Positions 22,895 through 32,415 of a stretch of DNA of 32,415 bases are shown here, one piece after another (position 1 is the first letter of the stretch; every line of letters starts with the position of its first letter). Source of the DNA: Desulfosporosinus sp. (lineage in GTDB: Bacteria; Campylobacterota; Campylobacteria; Campylobacterales; Arcobacteraceae); contig DYPS01000025.1 of the NCBI GenBank assembly GCA_020719775.1, forward strand, positions 1-32,415. Reading direction: 5' to 3'. Under the pieces are notes generated by a model. That model was not told where the DNA came from, made no database searches, and worked only from the letters and a program-made list of their open reading frames with translations. The position numbers were made by a program, and so were the translations under genes.

Positions 22895-25800
22895 TCATAA
22901 TGCAGCTCTTCTCTTTTTCTTGCGTTTGTCTTTTCGTTTCTTATCTGGGGTCTTCTCTCCATCTTCTTAATAGAGTAGTGTTTCTGTCTCCTGCTGATAG
23001 AAATGTTGTTTCATGAACAAATATTGGCTTTGGTAGATGGACATGGCCTTTAATTTTTCCTAAATAAATGAAAATATACCAAGGTCGATATTTGATAAGT
23101 TTTATTTGGATCTTCCTCCTATTTCTTTTCTTATATTTCTTAAATTTAATCGACTATCTTCTCTTCGGCTCCTGAATTTTAAGAAATAATTTCTCCTTCT
23201 TGCTTCTTTTAGGAAAATATTTATTCATCTTATTTTAAATCAATGTCATCTCCTTCCTCCTCAATTTAGGCTTATATTTCTTCTCCATTTTATAAATCTT
23301 ACTTATCTTCTCCGTCTACTTCATCCTTGTCCTCATTTAACTATCCTTCTTCCTATATTTATTCTCCTTCATCTTCGTCAGATATCTATCTGTTGAATTA
23401 TTCCACAATTTATGCATTTTCTAACATCTTCATTCCATACCTAAACAATTTTGGCAGCATTTCAACTTACAACTATTCTTGCTCTTCCTCTTTAACGTCT
23501 TTCCGTTACCTTTCAGCTGCCTGCAACATTTCTCTATCCTAAATATCCTCAACTTCTGCCAAATCTGCCTCTTTATCATGATCATAATCAATGGCCCCCT
23601 CCAATAAACCCTTCAAACTCACCTTCTCAAAGTATGAAGTGTCAAACATACCTTCCTCTGTAACCAAAGATTATAACTTTCGTTTTTGTATTGACTTCAT
23701 GAGAATATTTTCCTATATACTATACTCGGTAATTAATCGATATATTATTACATTTCTAGTCTGTCCTATTCTATGGCAACGATCTTGAGCTTGTTTATCC
23801 ATGGCTGGATTCCAGTCAGTATCATAAAATATTACATTGCTTGCTCCTGTCAAGTTAAGTCCTATTCCTCCCGAACGAGTGCTGCTGATAAAGGCTAAAA
23901 CTCTAGGATCATTGTTAAAGCGTTCGACAATGGTCTGTCTGAGTTATGTTTTTGTGTTGCCGTCTAAGCGAACATAATTAAACTTAAACATGTTGAGAAT
24001 TTTTTAGAAGATATCTAACATTTTAGTCATTTGAGTGAAAATCAACACCTTTTGTCCTCTGTACTTTATGGCCCTGAGCAAAAACACCATTTTGATTAGC
24101 TTTCCACTATCATAAAGAATAATGTTTTTGTTTGGGAAATGAAGTAAAAATCTAGAACGGATACATTCTAATTCACGGGGAATCATAGTTTTTATACTGT
24201 TGCGTAAATACTAAAGACGATTTGTTTCAGCTTGTACTTCAGAACTCATTGGAAAAGTAGCGAGATGAGCTGGTCTTGCCATAACTTTGGGGACAACAAA
24301 TAGATATTTATCAAAGATGGTTTCAAACTCTTGAGCTCTTTCTGCTATAGTTTTACTCATATAATAAGGAACTTTTTAATCTTTTATTTAAAATTTATTG
24401 AATTCGAAGGAATAAGGTTTAAATTAGCTTCTTTTGGATCTCTAATAGTTGATCTTAGCGAAGAAGAGTCTATCTGCATACTTATGTTTATAATATTCTT
24501 CATTGTCCTTAGTTATTCTTGTTTCGGCATATCTTCTTAGGATATCCTCAGCAATTTGTTCATAATTTGCCTTGAAGCCATCAACAAAATCTTTCAAGTG
24601 GTGGATGCGATATGTTTAAAAATGAAGTTTTAAGAACATATGATGGGCTATAACTATGGTCAATGGCACCCAATTGAGTGGACTTTCTTCTATTCTTGGC
24701 TGAAATAGATCTGGATGATTGCATATTTTTTTAAGACCCATCAGGACATTCATCATGCCAGTTGATTAGTTGGTCTTCTGTTTGCGATTTTCATGCCAGA
24801 TTACCTCATCGTACAGATATTTTTGTCTACGACTCATACTGCAACGAATAATTGATTCTGTTTTTTTGGGAAGCTGAGTTTACACATCTTTTTTCATTCT
24901 TCTCAAGAAGAAAGGTCTTAGTACTGTATGTAATTTTTTCAGAATCTATTGACTTATTGGAAAATTCTTTTAGAGAGCCTCTTGAAAGGGAATATTAAAC
25001 CATTCATTAAAGTCATCAAAGGAATTGAAAATTTTTGGCATTAAAAAATGAAGTAGTGACCATAATTCAGTCAAGTCATTCTGAAGAGGAGTTCCAGTAA
25101 GTAAGAGTCTACTATGTGCTTTAAAATTTAATAAAATTTGCCATCTCTGAGATTTAAAATTTTTGATGTTTTGAGCTTCATCTAGAATCATATAATACCA
25201 TTTTTTACGACGGAAAATAGGATGGTCAGTGACGGCTATTTTATAGCTGGTGATACAAATGTGAAAGCTGTTCAATTTGGACCATCCTTTACGTTTCTGT
25301 TTTCTTTATTTGGTTGAACCAAAGTAAGTCATTATTTTAAAGGCAGGGCACCATCTTTTGAATTAAATTTACCAATTCATTAAAATTGTGGTTGGGACAA
25401 TAACCAAGTGAGGTCCCCAAATGCCCTGCTCGATTGCAAGATGAGCCAATAGAGCTATGGTTTGAATTGTTTTACCCAAACCCATCTCATCGGCGAGAAT
25501 ACAATTCATATTGCGATTGTGAAGAGTTGACATCCAATACACGCCTAACAATTGATACTCTCTTAGTGGAAATTTGACCAGTAATGAAGGACGAATGACA
25601 TTGTCTTCATGTAGTCCAATATACTTTGCCTTTGGCTATCTTCTTACATCTATTACTACAGGTACTCTTGAGTTTTGGGAGACTTGTAAGTTGTCGAGTG
25701 AAATCTATTTATAGCCTTCTAGGATTTTGGTAATTCTTTGGGATGCATCAAACTGTTTGGCAACTAAATCTTCAAGTTTTTTCATTTTGTTTTCTCTTTA

Positions 25801-26565
25801 TTCCTTTTTTTTCTATTGCTGCAAAACAACTTTTCTGACTTTAATGGCACTTCCCCAAAACTATCTTTTCACATGTCTCAATATTTCCAAAGATTGTCTT
25901 TTTAATTTTTTTTATTCTTCTCTCGCCCTCTGCTCTTTAATCTGTTCAAATCGATTGAATGTACTTTGACTGAACTTTGCAATTTTTCTTTTCAATTTTA
26001 TTCTTTCTTCTCTTTCAGATGCAAAATCTCTGCCTACTTCTTCAATTTGTTTCAGCAGATATTTCCAACGATTTGTTACTTGAGGTTCTTCTAAACGATG
26101 TATTCTTCTGCCGAATTGGCTGTACACTTATTATAATTATTTCTAGTATTTTTGTCGCAGAATATGATTTTCATTATGCAGTTCAGGATTAAATATTTTC
26201 AGTTCTACTTTTGTTTTGCTGCTTCCGGTATATACATAATCGACATATTAAAGCTAAGGTTGTTCTCCTTTCTCACGACGAATCTCTTCTTTTTTAGGTT
26301 TACTTCCTTTTGGACAGCTGCCTGTAACCATTTTAGATTTGATTTTGCGCCTCTTAGCTTCATTCTTTTTTAATCTCGCTACCCCATAAGTGAAAGAGTC
26401 ATCCTCATCCTCTTATGATAGTTGATTATCTTTTTCTTATTCAGATTCCTACTGTTCTGAATCATTGCGCTAGAATTATTCATCATAACAATAAATTTCT
26501 TAACGCTTGCGCTTTGGATTAGTTCTGCGATGTCTTTGGGTCAACCCAGTTCCATTTTCCGCCAT
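22895..26565 (-). CDS. SWR1: SWR1/SRCAP-type SNF2 chromatin-remodelling ATPase
   Basis: 1216 residues; one 20-nt intron near the 3' end (23060-23079). Order: acidic, basic-rich head; HSA-like helix (about 155-245; RWKYLLKQIEEVGRDFASER, binds actin-related proteins); SNF2 ATPase with LREYQLLGVYWM, Walker A DEMGLGKT (about 359), IVPTTILMNW, then FHICITSYK, DEAQNIKNFKSQRW (about 461), LLLTGTPLQNDLTELWSLL; helicase C with KVLIFTQMTKMLDI, VRLDGNTKTQLRQ, STRSGGIGLNLTGA, DWNPAMDKQAQDRCHRIGQ (about 925); then a very acidic tail ending in a Lys/Arg block. The DEAQNIKNFKSQRW stretch is typical of SRCAP/SWR1, the complex that swaps H2A.Z into nucleosomes. It is much shorter than animal SRCAP, and the two ATPase lobes are about 270 residues apart. 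It converges on the importin gene, 89 nt away. Confidence 0.9.
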
Positions 26566-26690
26566 ATATCTAAGGATTATTAAAAAATAAGAATAAATCT
26601 ATAAATAGAGCGCGAAGATCCATTTTCAATATACTATGCATCACTTGCTCATTCTTGCTAATTAAGTGAGAGTATAATCACACATGACAA

Positions 26691-26984
26691 TCATTCGGTT
26701 TATTTCTTTTATTTGAATCCCAATATGGTTTTGTACTCCTTGATCATGAAACGCACCATTACATTAAATTTGCGTTTCTCTTCGTTATCACCAGCCTCTT
26801 TTGTGCGACTGGAGACCCACATCAAAGTTCTTGGGATTTATGTGGTGATTAGCATTTTCTATTTGAGATGCATCCCTCTAAGTTTGTTTAGATTCTTCAT
26901 GCTTTCGGCAAAACCTATCTTTTAGAAGCGCTTGATTTTACGTTTTAAGGCTAAAACATCATAAGGATTGATCTCAGAGCTCAT
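26691..26984 (-). CDS. Small TFIIS N-terminal-domain-like protein
   Basis: 97 residues, no intron. Centre and C-terminus (about 35-90) read MKNLNKLRGMHLKQKMLITT, then IPRTLMWVSSRTKEAGDN and KFNVMVRFMIKEYK. This pattern, a short leucine helix, an IxxTL/VxxL turn and a final helix with WK/YK, resembles the TFIIS N-terminal (LW/TND) domain found in transcription elongation factors and Mediator/Iws1-type proteins. It is only the domain plus short flanks, so it would act as an adaptor. It lies 125 nt upstream of the SWR1-type remodeller on the same strand, consistent with (but not evidence for) a chromatin role. Assignment is by eye and moderate. Confidence 0.6.
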
Positions 26985-27269
26985 TATTCAATTATTATCG
27001 CTCAGATTCAGAATTTTGAATATATATAAATCAACTTAGCCAATTTGATTTAGTTAGTGCGAAATCATAAATAGAGTCAGCTTTAAAAGGATATTATTTA
27101 TAAATAGAGTTTGCTAGCCTCATTCAAAAATTGATTATCATCTTTATAAAAATAATTGGCTGCTGCAAACCAATTGTTTTTGAACAATTTTAAGATATAT
27201 TTTATTGTTCAATTTTATAATTTGTTGAAAAATTCTATTAAAATTAAGTAAATTACAGTGAATACATCA
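26985..27269. other. Spacer with inverted repeats
   Basis: Between the NEK-kinase stop and the small TFIIS-N-like gene start, both minus strand. Contains AATTGG(10 nt)CCAATT and a perfect 9-bp inverted repeat TTGAACAAT (27180-27188) / ATTGTTCAA (27204-27212), the left arm of which can also pair with an ATTGTT just before it. These could form hairpins in the 3' end of the upstream transcript. Confidence 0.5.
27180..27212. repeat. Perfect 9-bp inverted repeat
   Basis: TTGAACAAT, 15-nt loop, ATTGTTCAA. Sits about 60 nt downstream of the NEK kinase stop and about 200 nt upstream of the next minus-strand start. Could be a transcript-end hairpin or chance in AT-rich DNA. Confidence 0.5.
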
Positions 27270-28523
27270 TCATTTGATTACAATTTTCCTATTTTATTTT
27301 TCTATTGTGATATTTTTCATGGATCGAATTTATGTGTGAAGTTTCGTCACACTCTTTGTAGTTTTCAGTATTTATTTTTACAATGGAGGCAGCTTAATTG
27401 TGCTATTTTTCCCTGCAAATTTAGGAGTCTTTTTATCTACATCTTTTTATTATTTAAGAATAGTTTCCTATGGATCAATGTTTATAACTTTCTAGGATCT
27501 GCATTTCTTTGTTTTTATTTTGAATGAGGAACCTGATTATGGCTATTTTGTTGCGAAACACACTGTCTTTTTACTATTCTATTCAAATTTAGATTTTGGA
27601 AGTCTGTCGTTCAGCAATCGAAGGACTTTAGGGCATTAAATTGGCTCAATTATATTTATTTAGCTTTTTCCTTATAAATCAGAAGTAATACTTTAAACAC
27701 TCAATTAAAATTCAGCAAAATAAGGCTTTTCTAAGAGACATGCAGCACTTGGTCTTTAGTTAGGATCTACTTTTAAGCAGAGACCAATGAAATCTTTCAA
27801 TGTTTTTGTATATCTTTTAGGAATCTACTGATACACTCCACTGGTGATGACTTGAAACAGTCCAGGAAAGTCTTCAGCCCTAAATGGAGGCAAGAGCATG
27901 CACATCTCATACAGTATGCATCCTAAAGCCCAAATATCACATTTATTATCATATTTTGTTCCTTTCCATATTTCAGGACTAGTATAATAAGGAGTTCCAG
28001 TCTGAGTAGAAGCAAACCCATTATCAGTAATTTTAGAAATGTTCAGATCTCCTAATTTGGCTATTCCCGCAACAAAAAATATATTAGCGCATTTCAAATC
28101 TCTATGTATAATATTGTGCTAATGTAATCCTTTCAACCCTTTCAAAAGCTGATAGGCTGTTTTCCAAATAAAATGCTATTAAAATCCAAAGCAACTGTTG
28201 GTATCTGAACGTTGGCTGATTTTTCCTTATAAATCTCCTCCATCGGCATACTCCATGACAATACATAGTGATTGAATTTATGGGACATAGAATGAGCATT
28301 TATAAGAAATGACGAAAGGCATATTGATAGATGCAAGGAGTCGAATTTAATTAAGTGCTGCGTCTTTTTCTTTTTGTTTTGCATTTGCTAGAAACATAGA
28401 TTTGAGTGCGTAGTATTTTTGATCTGATTTTTTCCTGACTAGCTGCACTCTGCCATAGCTGCCGCAGCCGAGTTCTTTGATGACATCGAAGTCTTTAATG
28501 TTGAGTTGTTCTGATTTGTCCAT
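27270..28523 (-). CDS. NEK (NIMA-related) protein kinase
   Basis: 417 residues as one open frame. Kinase domain about 10-270: ELGCGSYGRV at 17-26, catalytic Lys41 in YALKSM, VMEYADGGDL at 89-98, HRDLKCANIF at 140-149, GDLNISK at 158 (DLN where most kinases have DFG), TQTGTPYYTSPEIWKG, and YDNKCDIWALGCILYEM. The TGTPYYxSPE loop and GDLNxSK are features of one branch of NEKs that regulate cilia and basal bodies in protists, for example Chlamydomonas Fa2-type kinases. The metal-binding Asp is present, so activity is expected. The tail of about 145 residues is Lys/Gln rich and disordered. Ciliates carry many NEKs, so the exact orthologue cannot be named. Confidence 0.9.
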
Positions 28524-28733
28524 GGGTTAATTTGGAAGAATAGAATACTTAATTTATATATTTTCGGAACCGCTACTGTTTATTGCAATAAGTCAAAAAA
28601 TAAATAGTTTACAATTAAGTAAAAGATAAATCGTGAAGTGAAGAGGAATCAACTTATTTAATAATTAAATTAAGTCTATCTTAAATATTCCATCAATGTT
28701 TATAAACAAGTTATTTATATCATTCTTAATTCG

Positions 28734-29552
28734 TCATTTTTTACCAAACTGAAAATTGTCTCCACTCACCGCATTAATTTCAATCTTTTGATCAATAACA
28801 TTAATAACCCGACTCACATTTCCATAGGCAATATTTAAAATCGTAACTTTTTGAAGCCTCTCTTTGAATATTTCAGGACAATGTTTATTTAATAGCTCCA
28901 ACACACTATTACTTTCAACAGCTGATGCTTTTCCCTTTAACAGCAAAGTTATATGGGGAAAATCGTTGTCAACTTCAACTCCTTGAGTATTAGAAACGAA
29001 TCCAGCGATAATATGGTTTGGGACATAGACTAAGAAATCTATTGTAATTGTCATTTTTTGTCCACTCTTCCAATTTTAAAATATATTTTTTTGTTGTTTG
29101 TTTAGCTTCTAAAGTTTGTGACCAATATATAGAGTAGTGCAATGATAATTGTCGCCTGGACAATTGAAATTTTCATAATTTGAATAATCTTTTTCCACAA
29201 GTACGACTTCATCTTACATTGGATCTGTTTCTAACTCATACTTTTTCTCTTTTTTGATTGTTTATTATCCTTATTCGAGATAGGCTTATGGTCTTTATTT
29301 TTGCAATACACAAAGTATAGCATTTTTGCATGCTGCTCGAATGCACTTGGTAGTATCTTTAGAGTCAATTACGAATAGTCCTAAATAAACTGGAGTCTTT
29401 GGCTTTCCTCCCTTGTGTCCTTTCTACATGGCCTTTAATAAAGAATTAATTATTAATTTTGATAATTCTTTTATTTGAGTAACAGGTATCAATTTCAAAA
29501 TTTCCAACATTTCAAATATTTTTAACATTTTAAATATTTCAATATGAATCAT
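28734..29552 (-). CDS. Candidate 2H-phosphoesterase-like protein
   Basis: 272 residues if translation begins at 29552; a later ATG at 29429 (MQKGHKGGKPKTPVYLG...) would give 231 residues and may be the true start because the first 40 residues come from a low-complexity near-repeat (aaatatttgaaatg). No intron needed. Two HxT motifs are visible: YHCTTLY (about residue 155) and FPHITLLL (about 200), in the order seen in 2H phosphoesterases (LigT, AKAP7, tRNA-ligase CPD domains), where the pair of His/Thr forms the active site for 2',3'- or 2',5'-linked RNA ends. The spacing (about 50 residues) is shorter than in typical 2H enzymes and the rest of the fold was not recognised, so this is a suggestion, not an assignment. 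It follows the SPRY-like gene by about 22 nt. Confidence 0.5.
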
Positions 29553-29574
29553 TTGATTTTAGTAATTAAAACAA

Positions 29575-30168
29575 TCAATCATAAACTGTTAATGCTGCCA
29601 CATCACCTTCTCCTCGTATTATAATAGTCGGATAAAGACATTCAACCTTCATATTTTAGTTAATTTGAGTTGAATGGATAATTTCTTTCCCGTTATCTTT
29701 TCTAATCCACTCGATTTTCCAGTTTATAGTGTCAACTTTCATGATAATTTCACTATCTGCTTGAATCCTTTAAAAAGCTTTATTCCAAGTCGGAATTGAA
29801 CTGTTATAAATTTGTCCGTCAAATGTGTGAACTGCATTTAAATCTTTATTAAAAGTTGGATTCGTTACTCCAAAACATTTCTCTGTACATATTCCAAACA
29901 TCATACTTTAATTAAATTTGACTAACCTGAAAGAATAAATACTGATTTTATTGTTAGGAATGGTAACATTAGGAATGAAGCATCTAGAAGTTTTATCATA
30001 TAAAATTCTGGTTATTTTTAAACAATAGCCCTCATCATCAATAGGAATTGTGGAAAAATATATTTTATCTTTATTACCAAGTTTGAGCTGGTCAAGAGAA
30101 GGATATCTTTTCTTTAATTTTAGTCTTTTGTAAGTCTGACTTTAAGTACTCTTACACATGCTGCCCAT
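29575..30168 (-). CDS. SPRY/B30.2-like domain protein
   Basis: 197 residues, open without introns; a 21-nt in-phase GT...AG near codon 85 could be spliced and cannot be excluded. No signal peptide or membrane span. From about residue 85, FRLVKFNQSMMFGICTEKCF, HTFDGQIYNSSI, SEIIMKVDTINWKIEWIRKDNG and a final YPTIIIRGEGDVAALTVYD follow the plan of a SPRY domain (cold, curved strand with GIC, Y/F-S-xx strand, large loop, D-x-x-x-x-x-I/V-x-W strand), a beta-sandwich that binds protein partners. The N-terminal part is Lys rich. Recognition is weak but the order of strands fits. It and the following gene are on the same strand, with 22 nt from its stop to the longest-start ATG. Confidence 0.5.
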
Positions 30169-30597
30169 ATACCCACAAATGGTTTTTTATAATAATAAAT
30201 ATCAAAAAGACTAAAATTAAAAATATAGGAAAAGGGAAAAATATTAAAAATTGAAAAACAATTAAATGAAGAGAGGAAAATGGAATATAACTGAAATAAT
30301 TGAAAAATTAAAAAATTAAAATTAAAAATATACTTTATATGTAAAGTGCAGGACGAATGAATTAAAAATAATTAAAATATGAATTCACCGGATATTTACG
30401 AATTCAATGAGAGACATAAAAATTTTGTAACTTTATTTGTTCAATTTTCGTATCCTTTCTTATCAATTAGGTTTTATTAGCTATAAAACTGAAAATTAAA
30501 ACTGTTGGTTAAATATGCACATTTAAATGGTAAGAAAGCTTCTATTTTCAATTAATATAAAGTAGTATGAGAAGTGAATTAATCAATTAGTAAAGAA
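30169..30597. other. Low-complexity AT-rich spacer
   Basis: Runs of A/T with few G or C; no credible coding frame. The 16-nt word taaaattaaaaatata occurs twice (30212-30227 and 30317-30332). It lies between the Myb gene stop and the SPRY-like gene start, both minus strand, so it holds the end of one transcript and the promoter of the other. Confidence 0.5.
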
Positions 30598-31926
30598 TCA
30601 ATCAAAATCAACCTTTCCTAGCTTAGGTATACCGAAAATCCCCAGCTTCATATCTGAAAAGTCTTGGATTAACTTTTGATGCTGTTCAAATTAGTTTTCC
30701 ACTTCCATTTCACCATAGAAAAGTTTATCATTTTCTTCAGTCATTTCCATTTTCTATTAAATAGTCAATTTTCTGGGAGATATGACCCTCATTTACAAAG
30801 ATTATTCGCCCCACATATCTAAATTATAAATAAAATACACATTCGGTTGCAGTCATTTGAAGAGTTTTCGCTTTTTTTTGATTTTTAAGAACTAAAAGAT
30901 CTTTTTCTTTCAATGGCAATTTATTTTTTTACTTCAAACTTAAGTGGAGATCTCTTCGGGCATAATGAGTTAGCACTCTTATACAAAAAATCTTATTGCC
31001 CATTGCTATCATTTTCTTAGGACTATGACTTAATACTATGAGATCGAAATATTTTTTTTGGTTTTTCAAGTCTTTGACTTCCAAATGAACGGTGGTCGAT
31101 GCTTGACGATGAAAACATTTAGGAGTTGCTATAGGACTCGCTCTAATCATCATAGACTGACTTAGTTGACGAGACTTTACTGTTCCAAGACTTGGGTTTT
31201 AGGCTGGAATCTTCTTCTGAAAGTTTAGCGCTGGATTTGAGATTTTAATTTTTAGTATTTTTCTTAATATCCTTGTCCAAGACTGAAATATCTTAAATAA
31301 TTTTCCTGACATAAATGAGTTCTTGTTGTATATCTGAAAATGTCAGGATTTAATCTTAATATTTTCTCAGCTATTTTTTGATATCTAACTAGTTTATTTG
31401 TTTACTTTTGCAGAGCTAGTAAGTTTCTACTTATATATTTTGAGTCAGCTTATTCCTATTCTCCATAGTTTATATTATCCTATACAGGGTGCTCGTCTTA
31501 ATATCCTTATACTCTTTTTTCATATATTTGTGAATCTTTTTATTCACCTTCCTTAAACTCTTTCGCAACTTAGAGTAAAAGTGATTTTTCACACAATTGT
31601 CCGTTCTAAATCGATCAGTTACTACCTTCCAGGCAATTTGCTAGAAATCAAAGCCCATTTATTCCCCATCTCATCCTGCATATCAAACAATAAATTTTCT
31701 TCTTCCAATGTCCATTCATCATTTTTTATATTGCGATCAAGATGATTATGATATCTATATAGGCGAAGGTCTACCTTTCTCGGCATTGCTTGCCATTACG
31801 TCCCAAAATGCTAAATTATTATTCCATAACACGTGATATCTGCGACCACTTGCTCAATCCTCGTTCCTCGATTAGAAATTTTAAAACTCGGTCCTACTCC
31901 GCAGTCCAAACTTTACGCTCAGGCAT
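30598..31926 (-). CDS. R2R3-Myb DNA-binding protein
   Basis: 422 residues after introns at 31755-31774, 31606-31625 and 30819-30838 (all 20 nt). Two Myb repeats at the N-terminus: WTAEQDRVLKFLIEERGLSK with KWSQISRVM and GRNGKQCRERYHNHL; then WTLEEENLLFDMQDEMGNKW, ALISSKLPGRTDNCVKNHFY. The three spaced Trp of each repeat are partly replaced in the usual way (W, W, Y/F). KQCRERYHNHL and RTDNCVKNHFY are the DNA-recognition helices. The long tail is Ser/Gln/Lys rich, suggesting phosphorylation, with no other domain. Introns 1 and 2 sit inside the recognition helices and are needed to restore them. The last exon ends GIFGIPKLGKVDFD. The start ATG gives MPERKVWTAEQD; an N-terminal extension is possible (see the next entry). 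Confidence 0.85.
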
Positions 31927-32371
31927 TACGATGCTAATTTACAATTTGAGCAATAAATTATTAATAATCACCAATTTAACCGCAGATTGAAAAAAGAAAG
32001 CTACAGTCTTTGGCTGTGAATACGCTAAGTGGAAAGGTTAAAGGAGTAATTGATATTGATTAAATATCCTTGGATGGAGAAATAATAAGGTTAAATTGCA
32101 AAACTGATAAAGGTTATTTTTAATGATAGTATTGTGAAGCGTGTTTTAATTGTGATTGTTGTTTGCTATTTTTGTTTGTTGAATAAGGATTAGCAAAATG
32201 GGAAAATAAGTTGATGGAATGACAGAAAAGCTATTTTTTGATTTTTTGATTTAATATCAATAACTCATTTGATATAACACATTATTATTGTTATCTAGTT
32301 TCAAAGTAATTCTGATTGATAAATTGTTTATTACTTTTGTCAACTTCTACTTTCTCGCATTTTAGATTCAT
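31919..32371 (-). other. Open frame of unclear status upstream of Myb
   Basis: An open frame of 150 codons from ATG (32371) to TGA that overlaps the first codons of the Myb gene in another frame. Composition is Gln/Asn/Ser rich and could be protein (MNLKCEKVEVDKSNKQFINQ at the start). A 19-nt GT...AG at the overlap would splice it in frame into the Myb repeat (...NQHLWTAEQD), which would make it an N-terminal extension. Equally, AT-rich DNA with one stop codon often gives open frames of this size. I give it no gene status. Confidence 0.35.
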
Positions 32372-32415
32372 AATTTTAAAAATAAGATTACTTTGAGCTT
32401 CACATCACAAAATAT
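31927..32415. other. End of window, upstream of Myb
   Basis: Apart from the undecided open frame listed separately, nothing can be assigned. A short plus-strand frame (about 31950-32125, containing VNTLSGKVKGVIDIDQISLD) looks protein-like but has no start codon and runs over the Myb leader. No telomeric repeat is present at the end. Confidence 0.45.

Noticed and set aside
25170-25200. DEAQ in place of DEAH as a defect in the SNF2 ATPase
   Set aside because: DEAQ followed by NIKNFKSQRW is normal for SRCAP/SWR1 relatives.
27258-27527. Plus-strand frame rich in Phe/Tyr/Leu
   Set aside because: It is the reverse complement of the NEK kinase tail; hydrophobic shadows like this lie opposite Lys/Gln-rich coding sequence.
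1-32415. tRNA, snRNA or rRNA genes, transposons and telomeres
   Set aside because: None recognised by reading both strands. A covariance-model search would be needed to exclude small RNAs in the longer spacers (10284-10795, 30169-30597).

Overview
The window looks like macronuclear (somatic) DNA of a Paramecium-like ciliate. Reading frames make sense only if TAA and TAG are glutamine and TGA is the sole stop. Exons of conserved eukaryotic proteins are joined by tiny GT...AG introns: 33 can be placed, of 19-28 nt, and 23 of them are exactly 20 nt. Genes are packed at about one per 1.6 kb on both strands, spacers are short and AT-rich, and coding frames are not broken by internal eliminated sequence. 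No telomere repeat is seen at either end, so this is an internal piece of a chromosome.

Layout, left to right. 0-6 kb, plus strand: the protein phosphatase 4 catalytic subunit; a small protein with eight ALRRSR repeats; a membrane-anchored, pepsin-like protein that has lost a catalytic aspartate; and a coiled-coil outer dynein arm docking protein. 5.6-8.8 kb, minus strand: an N/Q-rich protein resembling a coiled-coil FG nucleoporin and an unrecognised Q-rich protein. 9.1-13.7 kb, plus strand: a secreted Thr-rich glycoprotein, a MAK/ICK-type kinase and a PP1-like phosphatase. 13.7-17.1 kb, minus strand: a SAPS-domain phosphatase regulator and a MORN-repeat protein. 17.3-22.8 kb, plus strand: the AP-1 mu subunit, a mitochondrial carrier (SLC25) and an importin-7/8-type karyopherin. 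22.9-32 kb, minus strand: an SWR1/SRCAP-type chromatin remodeller, a small TFIIS-N-like protein, a NEK kinase, a candidate 2H-phosphoesterase-like protein, a SPRY-like protein and an R2R3-Myb factor.

These are mostly housekeeping and cilia-related genes with no operon logic. Recurring themes are phosphorylation control (PP4c, PP1-like, SAPS, MAK/ICK, NEK), cilia and cytoskeleton (dynein docking, MAK/ICK, NEK, MORN) and nuclear traffic and chromatin (nucleoporin-like, importin, SWR1-type, Myb). The most unusual items are the ALRRSR-repeat protein, the aspartyl-protease-like membrane protein, the Thr-rich secreted protein and the uniform 20-nt introns. No RNA genes, transposons or CRISPR arrays were recognised. 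All coordinates come from reading by eye; splice sites were chosen for GT...AG ends, frame continuity and fit to protein families.
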